From the NCBI RefSeq assembly GCF_036226925.1, contig NZ_CP109031.1, positions 5,270,001 to 5,334,000 on the forward strand: a DNA stretch of 64,000 nt. The letters are read 5' to 3'. Source of the stretch: Streptomyces sp. NBC_00659. GTDB taxonomy: Bacteria > Actinomycetota > Actinomycetes > Streptomycetales > Streptomycetaceae. Positions 36,632 to 44,791 of the stretch are shown here, piece by piece. Both the position numbers and the translations under genes were made by a program. The number at the start of each line of letters is the position of its first letter. Positions within the stretch are counted from its first letter, which is position 1. Below the pieces are notes generated by a model that saw only the letters and a list, made by a program, of their open reading frames with translations, did no database searches and was not told the origin of the DNA.

Positions 36632-38218
36632 ATGCACATGAGGCGCACCACACGGCCGACCCGACCCCTCCGTGCGAGCGGCGTGCTGCTGGCCGCCGCG
36701 GCGCTGCTCGTCTCCGCCTGCTCCTCCTCGGGAAGTTCCACGACGGCGGCCGCGACGACCGAGGCGGTGCTCACCGCGCTGCCGCGCGCCACACCCTCGG
36801 CACTGGCGCCGTACTACGGGCAGAAGCTGAACTGGCGCAGCTGTGGTGTCCCCGGCTTCGAGTGCGCCACGATGAAGGCGCCGCTGGACTACGCGAAGCC
36901 CGGCTCGGGAGACGTCAGGCTGGCGGTTTCCCGCAAGAAGGCCACAGGCCCGGGCAAGCGGCTCGGTTCGCTGCTGGTCAACCCGGGAGGGCCGGGCGGT
37001 TCGGCGGTCGGCTATCTCCAGTCGTACGCCGGGATCGGCTATCCGGCGGACGTCCGTGCCCGCTACGACATGGTCGCGGTCGACCCGCGGGGAGTGGCCC
37101 GCAGCGAACCGGTCGAATGCCTCAACGGCCGCGCGATGGACGCGTTCACACAGACGGACACCACGCCGGACGACGGCCGGGAGACGGGCCGGCTCGTCGA
37201 GGCGTTCAAGAAGTTCGCCGAGGGCTGCGGCGCGCACTCGCCCGATCTGCTCCGGCACGTCTCCACGGTCGAGGCGGCCCGCGACATGGACATCCTGCGG
37301 GCCGTACTGGGCGACGAGAAGCTGACGTATGTGGGGGCGTCGTACGGGACGTTCCTGGGCGCGACGTACGCGGGCCTCTACCCGGACCGGGTGGGCCGGT
37401 TGGTGCTGGACGGAGCGCTGGACCCGTCACTGAACGCGCGCAAGCTCAACGAGGAGCAGACGGCGGGGTTCGAGACGGCGTTCCAGTCCTTCGCGAAGGA
37501 CTGCGTACAGCAAAGCGACTGTCCCCTCGGCGACGCGGGCACGAGCCCCGACGAGGTGGGCAGGAACCTGAAGGCGTTCTTCCAGCAGTTGGACAAGACG
37601 CCCATCCCGACGGGTGACCCGGACGGCCGCAAGCTCGGAGAGGCGCTCGCGACGACCGGGGTGATCGCCGCGATGTACGACGAGACGGCGTGGCCGCAGC
37701 TGCGTGACGCGCTCACCTCCGCGATGAAGCAGAACGACGGCGCGGGTCTGCTCGCCCTCTCCGACAGCTACTACGAGCGGGACGCCGACGGTCGGTACGC
37801 GAACCTGATGTCCGCGAACGCCGCCGTGAACTGCCTCGACCTGCCGCCCGCTTTCTCGGGCCCGGACCAGGTGGAGCAGTCGCTCCCCTCCTTCGAGAAG
37901 GCGTCCCCCGTCTTCGGTGAGGGCCTGGCCTGGGCCTCGCTGAACTGCGGGTACTGGCCGGTCAGGAACACCGGCGAGCCCCATCGCATCGAGGCCGAGG
38001 GCGCGGCGCCGATCCTCGTCGTCGGCACCACCCGGGACCCTGCGACCCCGTATCCCTGGGCGCAGTCCCTGGCCTCCCAGCTCTCCTCCGGCACGCTCCT
38101 GACCTACGTCGGCGACGGTCACACCGCCTACGGCCGCGGCAGCACCTGCATCGACTCCACGATCAACCGCTACCTCCTCCAGGGCACCCCTCCGGAGAAG
38201 GGAAAACGCTGCTCATAG
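36632..38218 (+). CDS. Secreted S33-family (tripeptidyl aminopeptidase-like) lipoprotein
   Basis: 528 residues. A signal with lipobox VSAC anchors it outside the membrane. It is an alpha/beta-hydrolase peptidase: the oxyanion motif is NPGGPGGS, the nucleophile elbow GASYGT, the acid is probably the Asp in GTTRDPATP, and the His is in GDGHTAYG. The C-terminal TAP-type domain has conserved Cys. It resembles the Streptomyces SlpD/SlpE and Tap enzymes that remove N-terminal peptides from secreted proteins. Start: ATG at 36632 or 36638; TACGCT six bases upstream of the first suggests a leaderless message. Confidence 0.93.
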   Translation: MHMRRTTRPTRPLRASGVLLAAAALLVSACSSSGSSTTAAATTEAVLTALPRATPSALAPYYGQKLNWRSCGVPGFECATMKAPLDYAKPGSGDVRLAVSRKKATGPGKRLGSLLVNPGGPGGSAVGYLQSYAGIGYPADVRARYDMVAVDPRGVARSEPVECLNGRAMDAFTQTDTTPDDGRETGRLVEAFKKFAEGCGAHSPDLLRHVSTVEAARDMDILRAVLGDEKLTYVGASYGTFLGATYAGLYPDRVGRLVLDGALDPSLNARKLNEEQTAGFETAFQSFAKDCVQQSDCPLGDAGTSPDEVGRNLKAFFQQLDKTPIPTGDPDGRKLGEALATTGVIAAMYDETAWPQLRDALTSAMKQNDGAGLLALSDSYYERDADGRYANLMSANAAVNCLDLPPAFSGPDQVEQSLPSFEKASPVFGEGLAWASLNCGYWPVRNTGEPHRIEAEGAAPILVVGTTRDPATPYPWAQSLASQLSSGTLLTYVGDGHTAYGRGSTCIDSTINRYLLQGTPPEKGKRCS

Positions 38219-38326
38219 CCATGCCGAGCAGGTGCGGAGCGCCTTCCCCGGGGCGTGTACGGAGCACTCCGGGAAACTGTGTAGACTTACCGACGTTGCT
38301 GATCGCACCATAGGTGTGGACAGCGC

Positions 38327-38400
38327 GCCGCCTTAGCTCAGATGGCCAGAGCAACGCACTCGTAATGCGTAGGTCTCGGGTTCGAATCCCGAAGGCGGCT
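38327..38400 (+). tRNA. tRNA-Thr (anticodon CGU)
   Basis: A complete 74-base cloverleaf: acceptor GCCGCCT/AGGCGGC, D arm with TTAGCTCAGATGGC, anticodon loop CTCGTAA (anticodon CGT, reading ACG), and T arm with GGGTTCGAATCCC. The 3' CCA is not encoded. A TAGACT at about 38282 may be its -10 box. An integrase remnant faces its 3' end. Confidence 0.97.
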
Positions 38401-38439
38401 CTGTGGAAGCCTCAGGACTCACTCGCCGTGACCTGGGGC

Positions 38440-38640
38440 TTTTGCTTTTGCCGGATAGGGCGGCGGCGCCGTGCACGGGCACGAAGGTGTCTCCCGTGCG
38501 GCGCATCGCGTCCTGGCGTCCTTCGATGGACACGAGCGGCCCTTCACGTAGCAGCGCGGTCTGACTGAACCGTGTGTGCCGCAGGATTTCCATGACTGTC
38601 GGCAGGTCCACCCCCGGCCCGTTCAGGATCGTGCCCTTCG
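38440..38640 (-). pseudogene. Tyrosine-integrase C-terminal remnant
   Basis: On the minus strand the sequence reads GVDLPTVMEILRHTRFSQT, the conserved box of actinophage/ICE integrases (usually ...VMELLGHSQISxT...), followed after a degraded stretch by QDAMRRTGDTF, the usual end of such integrases. The catalytic HxxR and Tyr context is broken: the His is retained in RHT but the Tyr region is lost. There is no start or intact frame. Its C-terminal end points at tRNA-Thr 40 bases away, the normal arrangement for an element inserted in a tRNA 3' end. Confidence 0.7.
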
Positions 38641-38978
38641 GGCTGTTCCGTATGGCCCGGCAGGTGACCGCGTACCACCCGAAGGCGCCGCCGCACGCCC
38701 GGCGCGCTCCGCCAAACGGTTGATACCGTGTCAATTCCCTTGATGAAGAGATCACTCTGATGGGTCAATTCAGGTGTCTGCATCAATGGGCGATGATCCC
38801 TCGACTCCCCGCGGACAAGCCTCCCTCCCGGGACTGAACTCATCCCGTCCGGACGGGCTTCCGCACGTTCCCATCTGCCGGCGGCCGGACGTGTCGGCCT
38901 GAGCCGGTTCGGGACGTCCGCGGATCGGAACGCCCGGTCGCTGCTCGGAGAAGACCTCCGAGTGAGGAGGAACCCCCC
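38641..38978. other. Spacer between integrase remnant and IPT/TIG gene
   Basis: No supported gene. The first ~110 bases may be further decayed element sequence. An A/T-richer patch at 38715-38800 may contain the promoter for the IPT/TIG gene. Confidence 0.4.
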
Positions 38979-39722
38979 ATGCCTATCAGTCCCAACCAAG
39001 GCTCCACCAGCGGCGGAACAACCGTCACGATCACCGGCGTGAACCTGTCCGGTGCCACCGCCGTCCACTTCGGGTCCCGGACGGCCACGATCACCGCGAA
39101 CACCCCGACCTCGATCACCGTCATCGCCCCCGCGGGCTGCGGCGTCGTCGACGTCAATGTGACGACCGCGGGAGGGACGAGCAACTCGCTCTCCTTCTTC
39201 TACATCAGCCCGCCGATCGCGGTGTCCCTCGGCCCGGGCTCCGGTCCGACCGCGGGCGGCAACACGGTCACCGTCAACGGCTACGGCCTCTCCACGGCCA
39301 CCGCCGTGTCCTTCGGCTCCAACAGCGCGACCCCGACGGTCGTCTCGGACAGCCGGCTGTCGGTGGCCGCTCCGGCCGGCAGCTCCAGCGGCTCCGTCGA
39401 GGTCACCGTCACCACCACCGGGGGCACGACCGCTCCGCTCGCCTACGCCTACGTCGACGCGCCGACACTGGTCTCGCTCACACCCACCTCGGGATCGACA
39501 TCCGGCGGCACCTCGGTGACCGTCAACGGCACCGGTCTGGCGTCCACCACGGCCGTCACCTTCGGCGGCGTCACCGCGTCCTTCGCCGTGCTGAACAGCA
39601 CCACGCTGGTGGCCGTCACCCCGTCCGGCTCCGCAGGTTCCGTCGATGTGGCCGTGACCACCGGGGGCGGTGGCGCGACCCTCGGCGACGGCTTCACCTA
39701 CGTGTCCGGGCCCGGCATCTGA
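38979..39722 (+). CDS. Three-repeat IPT/TIG protein without signal peptide
   Basis: 247 residues made of three IPT/TIG (immunoglobulin-like, plexin/transcription-factor type) domains of about 82 residues. Each starts with PxSGxxxGGxxVTVxG, continues TAVxFG and ends GGTSxxLxFxY. The protein begins directly with PISPNQGSTSGG, the first strand, and has no signal or membrane segment, which is unusual for this normally extracellular fold. The ATG follows GAGGAGG. The paralogue downstream has four repeats. A surface filament, tail-fibre-like or carbohydrate-binding role is a guess. Confidence 0.88.
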   Translation: MPISPNQGSTSGGTTVTITGVNLSGATAVHFGSRTATITANTPTSITVIAPAGCGVVDVNVTTAGGTSNSLSFFYISPPIAVSLGPGSGPTAGGNTVTVNGYGLSTATAVSFGSNSATPTVVSDSRLSVAAPAGSSSGSVEVTVTTTGGTTAPLAYAYVDAPTLVSLTPTSGSTSGGTSVTVNGTGLASTTAVTFGGVTASFAVLNSTTLVAVTPSGSAGSVDVAVTTGGGGATLGDGFTYVSGPGI

Positions 39723-39883
39723 CGGCGTCCCGGACACACGGCCGCGCACGGCTCCGGTCCGCTCCGGCGGTCCACCGGTCCGTGCCCAGCGGAAGCGGTG
39801 CGGGCTCGTGCACGGCTGCCGGCACCGCTTCCGTGCCCCCAGTTCGCGGCCCAGCCAGGCCGACCACACCCCTTGGAGTCACC

Positions 39884-40888
39884 GTGGCCCCTCCCGTCCT
39901 CACGTCGGTCGTGCCCAACACGGGTCCGGCGGCGGGCACCAATCCCGTGACCCTGAACGGAAGCCAGTTCACCGGCGCCACCGCCGTCACGTTCGGATCC
40001 GCGGCCGCCCTGTCGTACACGGTCAACACCCCGTCGACGATCACGGCGACCGTCCCGCCCGGAACCGGCACGGTCAGCGTCACCGTGCGCACACCCGCCG
40101 GGCTCAGCAACACGGTCGCCTACACCTACGCGCCCACGCCCGCCCTCAGCGCGATCGCGCCGAACCAGGGCCCGACGTCCGGCGGGATCAGCGTGGTCCT
40201 CACCGGTACCGGCCTCACGGGGGCCACCGCCGTCACCTTCGGCGGCACCCCCGCGACCTCCTACACCGTCAACTCGGCCACCCAGATCACCGCCGTCACA
40301 CCGGCCGGCACCGGCGCGGTGGCGGTCACCGCGACCACCGTCGGCGGCACCTCGGGGCCGGTGTTCTTCTACTACCTCAACGCGCCCTCGCTGCTGTCCG
40401 TCTCGCCCGCCGAGGGCCCGGCGACCGGCGGGATCAGCGTGGTCCTCACCGGTACCGGCCTCACGGGGGCCACCGCCGTCACCTTCGGCGGCACCCCCGC
40501 GACCTCCTACACCGTCAACTCGGCCACCCGGATCACCGCGGTCACCCCGCCCGGCACCGGCTCCGTCGCGTGCACCGTCACCGGTCCCGGCGGCACCAGC
40601 AACTCCGTCGTCTACACCTACCTCGCGGCGCCGACGCTGACCGCGCTCTCGCCCGCGCAGGGGCCGACGGACGCGGGCACCGCCGTGACCCTGACCGGCA
40701 CCGGGCTGACCACGACGTTCGCGGTCCACTTCGGCAGCGCACCGGCGGCCTTCACCGTGGTGTCGGACACGACCGCGGTCGCGATCGCCCCGGCGGGTCC
40801 GGCGGGTTCGGTGCCGGTGAGCGTCACGACGTCGGGCGGCACCAGTAACTCGCTCGCCTACCAGCGACTCGCGCCTCCCGCGATCTAG
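39884..40888 (+). CDS. Four-repeat IPT/TIG protein without signal peptide
   Basis: 334 residues, four IPT/TIG domains of about 82 residues. Again no signal peptide: the GTG at 39884 (GGAG six bases upstream) gives APPVLTSVVPNTGP as the N-terminus. A longer reading from 39782 adds a Pro/Ala-rich leader with no ribosome site. Domains 2 and 3 contain a 105-base identical DNA segment, which shows recent duplication or gene conversion. It is paralogous to the gene at 38979, 161 bases upstream. Export by a non-Sec route or intracellular assembly cannot be decided from the sequence. Confidence 0.88.
   Translation: MAPPVLTSVVPNTGPAAGTNPVTLNGSQFTGATAVTFGSAAALSYTVNTPSTITATVPPGTGTVSVTVRTPAGLSNTVAYTYAPTPALSAIAPNQGPTSGGISVVLTGTGLTGATAVTFGGTPATSYTVNSATQITAVTPAGTGAVAVTATTVGGTSGPVFFYYLNAPSLLSVSPAEGPATGGISVVLTGTGLTGATAVTFGGTPATSYTVNSATRITAVTPPGTGSVACTVTGPGGTSNSVVYTYLAAPTLTALSPAQGPTDAGTAVTLTGTGLTTTFAVHFGSAPAAFTVVSDTTAVAIAPAGPAGSVPVSVTTSGGTSNSLAYQRLAPPAI
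40179..40529 (+). repeat. 105-bp exact direct repeat inside the IPT/TIG gene
   Basis: Bases 40179-40283 recur without change at 40425-40529, offset 246 bases (82 codons, exactly one domain). Confidence 0.92.
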
Positions 40889-41091
40889 GGGCTGTCCCCA
40901 CGGCATCGGCACCACCGGCCCGCGCCCGCCCCGAGCCACCGGCCCGCTCCGGTCCATTCGAGCGAGCCGATGACTCGGGTGGGTCCGCCGGGCCCGCGCC
41001 TCCCGCGTATGCCATCAAAAGCGGCCTAGGGTCACGCTCCGAACGGTTACGGCGAACCCCTGCCTGACGATCAGACCGAGGAGGCCCCTCA

Positions 41092-41592
41092 GTGAAAGCG
41101 TGTCGTGCGCGCAAAGCCGGAGTCATGGTCGCCGCAGCGGCGGCGGCCACAGTGCTGTTCCTCGCTCCGTCGGCTGCCGCCGCCGATCCGTCGTCGACCA
41201 CGGTTCAGGCCACACCCTCCTCGGCGACGACCGGGCAACTGGTGACCCTCGACGCGACGGTGACCTGCAGCTCGGACCCGAGCGGCGGCCTCGGCGTGTC
41301 GTTCTTCGACGGCGTGAACCTCCTCGCGACCGCACCCGTCTCCGCCGACGGACACTCCTCGCTGGCCACCGGTTTCACGACCACCGGAACACACACCATC
41401 ACCGCCGCCTACAACGGCGACGACAGCTGTGGCGCTTCGAGCGCCACCACCACCGTCACCGTGTCCGAGGCCCCGGCTCCCCCGGCAGGCAGCCCGGGCT
41501 GCCTGCTGTGCGGGCTGATCGACTTCCACGTCGGGGACATCCACAATGAGGTCAACATCGACAGCCACAATGTGACGCGCATCCACAAGTGA
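41092..41592 (+). CDS. Secreted Ig-like (Big_3_5 type) protein
   Basis: 166 residues. A Sec signal with basic start, hydrophobic core VAAAAAATVLFLAPSAAAA and AxA cleavage near residue 30-34. One bacterial Ig-like domain follows (STTVQATPSSATTGQLVTLD ... ITAAYNGDDSCGAS), as in repeats of secreted adhesins, with a Cys pair. The tail GCLLCGLIDFHVGDIHNEVN has a CxxC and ends HNVTRIHK. GTG start with GGAGG 8 bases upstream. It differs from the adjoining IPT/TIG proteins in fold subfamily and in having a signal. Followed by a very strong terminator. Confidence 0.83.
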   Translation: MKACRARKAGVMVAAAAAATVLFLAPSAAAADPSSTTVQATPSSATTGQLVTLDATVTCSSDPSGGLGVSFFDGVNLLATAPVSADGHSSLATGFTTTGTHTITAAYNGDDSCGASSATTTVTVSEAPAPPAGSPGCLLCGLIDFHVGDIHNEVNIDSHNVTRIHK

Positions 41593-41616
41593 GCCCGGCC
41601 CGCCGGCCGCTGGACG

Positions 41617-41656
41617 CGCGCGAGGGGTGCCACGGGCCCGTGGCACCCCTCGCGCG
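41617..41656. terminator. Bidirectional terminator, 20-bp arms
   Basis: Bases 41617-41636 and 41637-41656 are exact inverted copies; in RNA the central GGGCCC becomes the loop. It serves the plus-strand secreted protein gene and the minus-strand reductase gene. Confidence 0.88.
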
Positions 41657-41700
41657 TTCGTTGAGAGAGGCTCGGGGCGTCGGCCCGCTGCCGCTTCGTG

Positions 41701-42363
41701 TCATGCTGCGGACACCCCCGCCGAGCTCACCCCCGACAGCGCCATCCGTTCCACCCGGCGTGCCTGGTCCAGGCTCCCGGCGTCGACGTAGGTGAAGGGG
41801 GTGGCGGCGCACAGCCGCAGGAACGTCCGCTTCGCCTCGGCGTCGTCGGAGATCACCCGGATGTCGGGGACGGCCGGGTCGGGGCACCCGTCGAACGCCT
41901 CCCACCACACGTTCTTGAAGGCGCCCACCAGCCGCGCCCCGGGGAACGCGGCGGCGAGGTCCTCGGTGCCGCCGACCGCCCAGGGGCCCACGAAGTCGAT
42001 GTGACCGCCGGTGAACGGGTTGGTGATGTCCACCAGAATCTTCCCGCGCAGCCCGGACCGCCAGGGCCTGAGCTGCTGCACCGCTCCCTGGACGCCGAGG
42101 AAAGCGGGGACGATCACCGACGAGCGCGCGACGACCTCCTCGCAGCACCCGCCGGTCACGATCGCCCCGTCCGCACCCTTCGGACCGGTCACCCCCGTCA
42201 CCCCATGTCCCCCGGCGTCCGAGCCGAGCAGCACCTCGTGTCCGGCCCGGGCGAACATCGCCGCCAGGGTGATGGCGATCCCGCCAGGGGGAGGGGTTCC
42301 CCGCCGGGGGAACCGTTGTATCTTCGATAGTGGAGACTGCCACGATCTAAGGAGTCGGCTCAT
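41701..42363 (-). CDS. F420H2:NADP oxidoreductase-like protein with an abnormal N-terminus
   Basis: The body (ITLAAMFARAGHEVLLGSD; KILVDITNPFTGGH; ARLVGAFKNVWWEAFDG) is the Rossmann-like reductase family that includes NADPH-dependent F420 reductase. The expected N-terminal strand and GxGxxG loop are replaced by QRFPRRGTPPPGGIA. The only upstream ATG (42361-42363) overlaps the start and ribosome site of the divergent marR gene, which is implausible; the next ATG (42258) would remove the nucleotide loop. In the neighbouring frame an ATG at 42343 gives TIEDTTVPPAGNP, so a frameshift near 42290 is possible. Treat the 5' end as uncertain and the gene as possibly inactive. Confidence 0.6.
   Translation of the reverse strand: MSRLLRSWQSPLSKIQRFPRRGTPPPGGIAITLAAMFARAGHEVLLGSDAGGHGVTGVTGPKGADGAIVTGGCCEEVVARSSVIVPAFLGVQGAVQQLRPWRSGLRGKILVDITNPFTGGHIDFVGPWAVGGTEDLAAAFPGARLVGAFKNVWWEAFDGCPDPAVPDIRVISDDAEAKRTFLRLCAATPFTYVDAGSLDQARRVERMALSGVSSAGVSAA
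42319..42329. promoter_or_regulatory. Short palindrome upstream of marR
   Basis: TATC-TTC-GATA lies 33 bases before the marR ATG in the divergent spacer, and resembles the ATCT-n-AGAT boxes at the MFS promoter. Possible autoregulatory site. Confidence 0.4.
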
Positions 42364-42853
42364 GGTGCGCAGCGGTAACGCCGAGCAGCACGGGGCGTCC
42401 CCCCGGAAGGACTTTCTCATCGCCGAGCGGCCCGGCTACCTGCTGCACAAGGCGGGGCTGGTGCTGGTGGAGGATGTGGAGAAGTCGCTGGCCGGGGTCG
42501 GTATGCGCATCCGCGACTTCTTCGTGCTGGCCGCCCTGGCGGGCGGGCCCGAGCTCTCGCAGCAGGACCTGAGCCGGCTGCTCAATCTCGATCCGACCAC
42601 GGTCGTGACGGTGATCGACGAGATGGAACGCAACGGGCATGTCGAGCGCCGGCGCAATCCGGCCGACCGGCGGCGCTACAACCTGATCCTCACGGACTCC
42701 GGCCGTGCGGCGCTCGCGACGGCGGACCGGGTGGCCACGGAGGTCGAGTCGGCGTTCTTCGGCGCACTCGCGGAGGATGATCGCGACGCGCTGCGCAGGA
42801 TGCTCGGCGTCCTGATGGCGGGCCGCTGGCCCGCCTCCGTCTGCTCCGACTGA
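42362..42853 (+). CDS. MarR-family transcriptional regulator
   Basis: 163 residues with the winged-helix core: FFVLAALAGGPELSQQDLSR (helices), LDPTTVVTVIDEMERNGHVE (recognition helix) and RRRNPADRRRYNLILTDSG (wing). It probably dimerises and represses a nearby gene in the absence of a small phenolic or lipophilic ligand. ATG with AAGGAG 8 bases upstream. It is divergent from the reductase-like gene and 224 bases upstream of a DHA2-type exporter whose promoter carries matching palindromes, so control of that exporter is likely. Confidence 0.93.
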   Translation: MVRSGNAEQHGASPRKDFLIAERPGYLLHKAGLVLVEDVEKSLAGVGMRIRDFFVLAALAGGPELSQQDLSRLLNLDPTTVVTVIDEMERNGHVERRRNPADRRRYNLILTDSGRAALATADRVATEVESAFFGALAEDDRDALRRMLGVLMAGRWPASVCSD

Positions 42854-43008
42854 CGCCCGCTTCCCGATCCGGAAGCCCGCGGTGCCGTGTCAACGGCGCC
42901 GCGGGCTTCTGTCGTTCCCGGTGGCTGTCACGCCGGGTGACCGCGCTCCGGCGAAGGGCAGGTGGCCGGTCCGGCCGACTCGCCGGCCGCTACCGAACGT
43001 CACGAGCG

Positions 43009-43068
43009 TTGACGCACGGCTTTCCAATCATCTAGATTTCCATCATCTAAAGATCCGGCTGATTGGAA
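43009..43068 (+). promoter_or_regulatory. MFS promoter with overlapping operators
   Basis: TTGACG (43009-43014), 18-base spacer, TAGATT (43033-43038). Two small palindromes overlap it: ATCTAGAT (43030-43037, on the -10) and ATCT-AA-AGAT (43045-43054, near +1). A wider inverted repeat TTCCAATCA/TGATTGGAA spans 43022-43068. Together they suggest repression by the upstream MarR protein. Confidence 0.65.
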
Positions 43069-43077
43069 GGTTCTCGC

Positions 43078-44691
43078 ATGTCCGCAGAACGCGCTCCGTC
43101 GCCCACTAGGTGGTGGACACTCGGGATCGTCGCGTTGGGCTCGTTCATGCTGATGCTCGATCTGAGCGTGGTCTCCATCGCGCTCCCGCAGATCCACCGG
43201 TCCCTGGGCGGCAGCTTCGCCGACCTGCAGTGGGTGTTCGACGCCTACGCCCTGACGCTGGCGATCTTCCTGGTGGCGGCGGGCTCGCTCGCCGACCGGA
43301 TCGGCCGCAAGAAGGTCTTCCAGGTCGGCTTCGCCATCTTCACCGTCGCCTCGCTGGCCTGCGGTCTGGCCGACGGATCCGGGCAGTTGAGCTGGTTCCG
43401 CGCCATCCAGGGTGTCGGCGCCGCCATCATGTTCGCGGTCGGTCCGGCGATGCTCAGTCACGAGTTCCACGGCAAGGAGAGGGCGACCGCCTTCACCGCG
43501 TTCGGCGCCGCCGTCGGTCTCGCCGTCGCCACCGGCCCGCTCATCGGCGGCTCGCTGATCAACGCGCTGTCCTGGCGCTGGATCTTCTACATCAACGTGC
43601 CGGTCGGTGCGCTCGCCCTCCTCGTCGGTGCGCTGCGCGTGCGTGAGTCGCTCAACAAGCGGGCCCACCCGACCGACTGGACCGGACTCGCCACCTTCAG
43701 CCTCGCGCTCGGGGCACTGGTCTTCGCCACCATCCGCGGCCCCGTGGAGGGCTGGACCAGCGGCACCACGCTCGGTCTGTACGCGGCCGGCGCGCTCTTC
43801 CTGGTGCTCTTCGTGGTCATCGAGCGCCGCCTGGGCGAGCGGGCCCTGATCGACCTCGCGTTCTTCCGCAGCCCCACCTTCGTGGGCATCTCCCTCGTCG
43901 CCATGATCGGCAACGCCGGAGCCCTGCCGTCGGTGTTCTTCGAGACCAGCTACCTGGAGAACATGCTGCACGTGGACGCCTGGGGCACGGGCCTGCGGTT
44001 CCTGCCGCTGACCGGCGCGATGTTCGTCGCCGGCGCGCTCGGCGGCGGGCTCATCGGCAAGGTCCCCTTCCGGGTGCTGCTGGGCGGCTCGACCGCGGTG
44101 ATGGCCGTCGGCATCCTGTTCCTGAACCTCACCGAGGCCGATTCGTCCTGGACCGTGCTCGTCCCGGCGCTGGTCATCTCCGGCTTCGGCATGGGCGCCT
44201 TCAACCCGGCCAGGGCGGCGCTGGCCATCGGCGTCACGGAACCGGCCAAGGCCGGTGTCGCCTCCGGCATCAACGAGACCTTCCAGCAGGTCGGTATCGC
44301 GGTCGGTATCGCCGGCGTCGGCGCGTACTTCCAGCACAGCGTGGCCGACGACTTCACCTCCTCCGCGGTCGGCAGGCAGATGGGGAACGGTGCCGCCGAG
44401 GAGGCCGCGCACGGCATCAGCGCCGGCTCTCTCGACGCCGTCGCCAAGGCTTCGGGCCCCTTGCACGACAAGGTGCTGGCCACCGGGCAGGACGCGTTCA
44501 TGAGCGCCTTCCACGGCGCCATGACCCTGAGCGCGATCCTCGGGTTCATCGCCGCGGTCATCGGCTTCACGATGCTGCGTACGAAGGATCTGCACGCCAG
44601 CGCGCTGTCGACCATTCCGCCGGACGTCGACGAGGACGGCGAAGAGCGGTCCGACGGTTCGCCGGACGTCGCGGTGGGCGCGTCGGCCTGA
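43078..44691 (+). CDS. DHA2-type (14-helix) MFS drug exporter
   Basis: 537 residues, about 14 membrane helices. The family motifs are LDLSVVSIALPQI (motif D1), DRIGRKKVF (motif A between helices 2 and 3) and GPLIGG (motif C, antiporter). Proton-driven efflux of drugs or natural products is the expected role. The last 45 residues are soluble and acidic (PPDVDEDGEERSD). ATG at 43078 with GGAAGG before it. Its promoter shows operator-like palindromes, consistent with the MarR gene just upstream. Ends against a terminator shared with the convergent permease. Confidence 0.93.
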   Translation: MSAERAPSPTRWWTLGIVALGSFMLMLDLSVVSIALPQIHRSLGGSFADLQWVFDAYALTLAIFLVAAGSLADRIGRKKVFQVGFAIFTVASLACGLADGSGQLSWFRAIQGVGAAIMFAVGPAMLSHEFHGKERATAFTAFGAAVGLAVATGPLIGGSLINALSWRWIFYINVPVGALALLVGALRVRESLNKRAHPTDWTGLATFSLALGALVFATIRGPVEGWTSGTTLGLYAAGALFLVLFVVIERRLGERALIDLAFFRSPTFVGISLVAMIGNAGALPSVFFETSYLENMLHVDAWGTGLRFLPLTGAMFVAGALGGGLIGKVPFRVLLGGSTAVMAVGILFLNLTEADSSWTVLVPALVISGFGMGAFNPARAALAIGVTEPAKAGVASGINETFQQVGIAVGIAGVGAYFQHSVADDFTSSAVGRQMGNGAAEEAAHGISAGSLDAVAKASGPLHDKVLATGQDAFMSAFHGAMTLSAILGFIAAVIGFTMLRTKDLHASALSTIPPDVDEDGEERSDGSPDVAVGASA

Positions 44692-44762
44692 CGCCACCGT
44701 CCCTCCGGAACCCCGCCCCGATGGCCTCTTCCCCCGCGCCACCGGGGCGGCTCACCGCTGTC

Positions 44763-44791
44763 CTGACCCGCACCCCTGACGTGCGGGTCAG
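44763..44791. terminator. Bidirectional terminator between MFS and APC genes
   Basis: CTGACCCGCAC (44763-44773) pairs with GTGCGGGTCAG (44781-44791) around 7 bases. The right arm includes the stop codon of the minus-strand gene. Confidence 0.8.
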
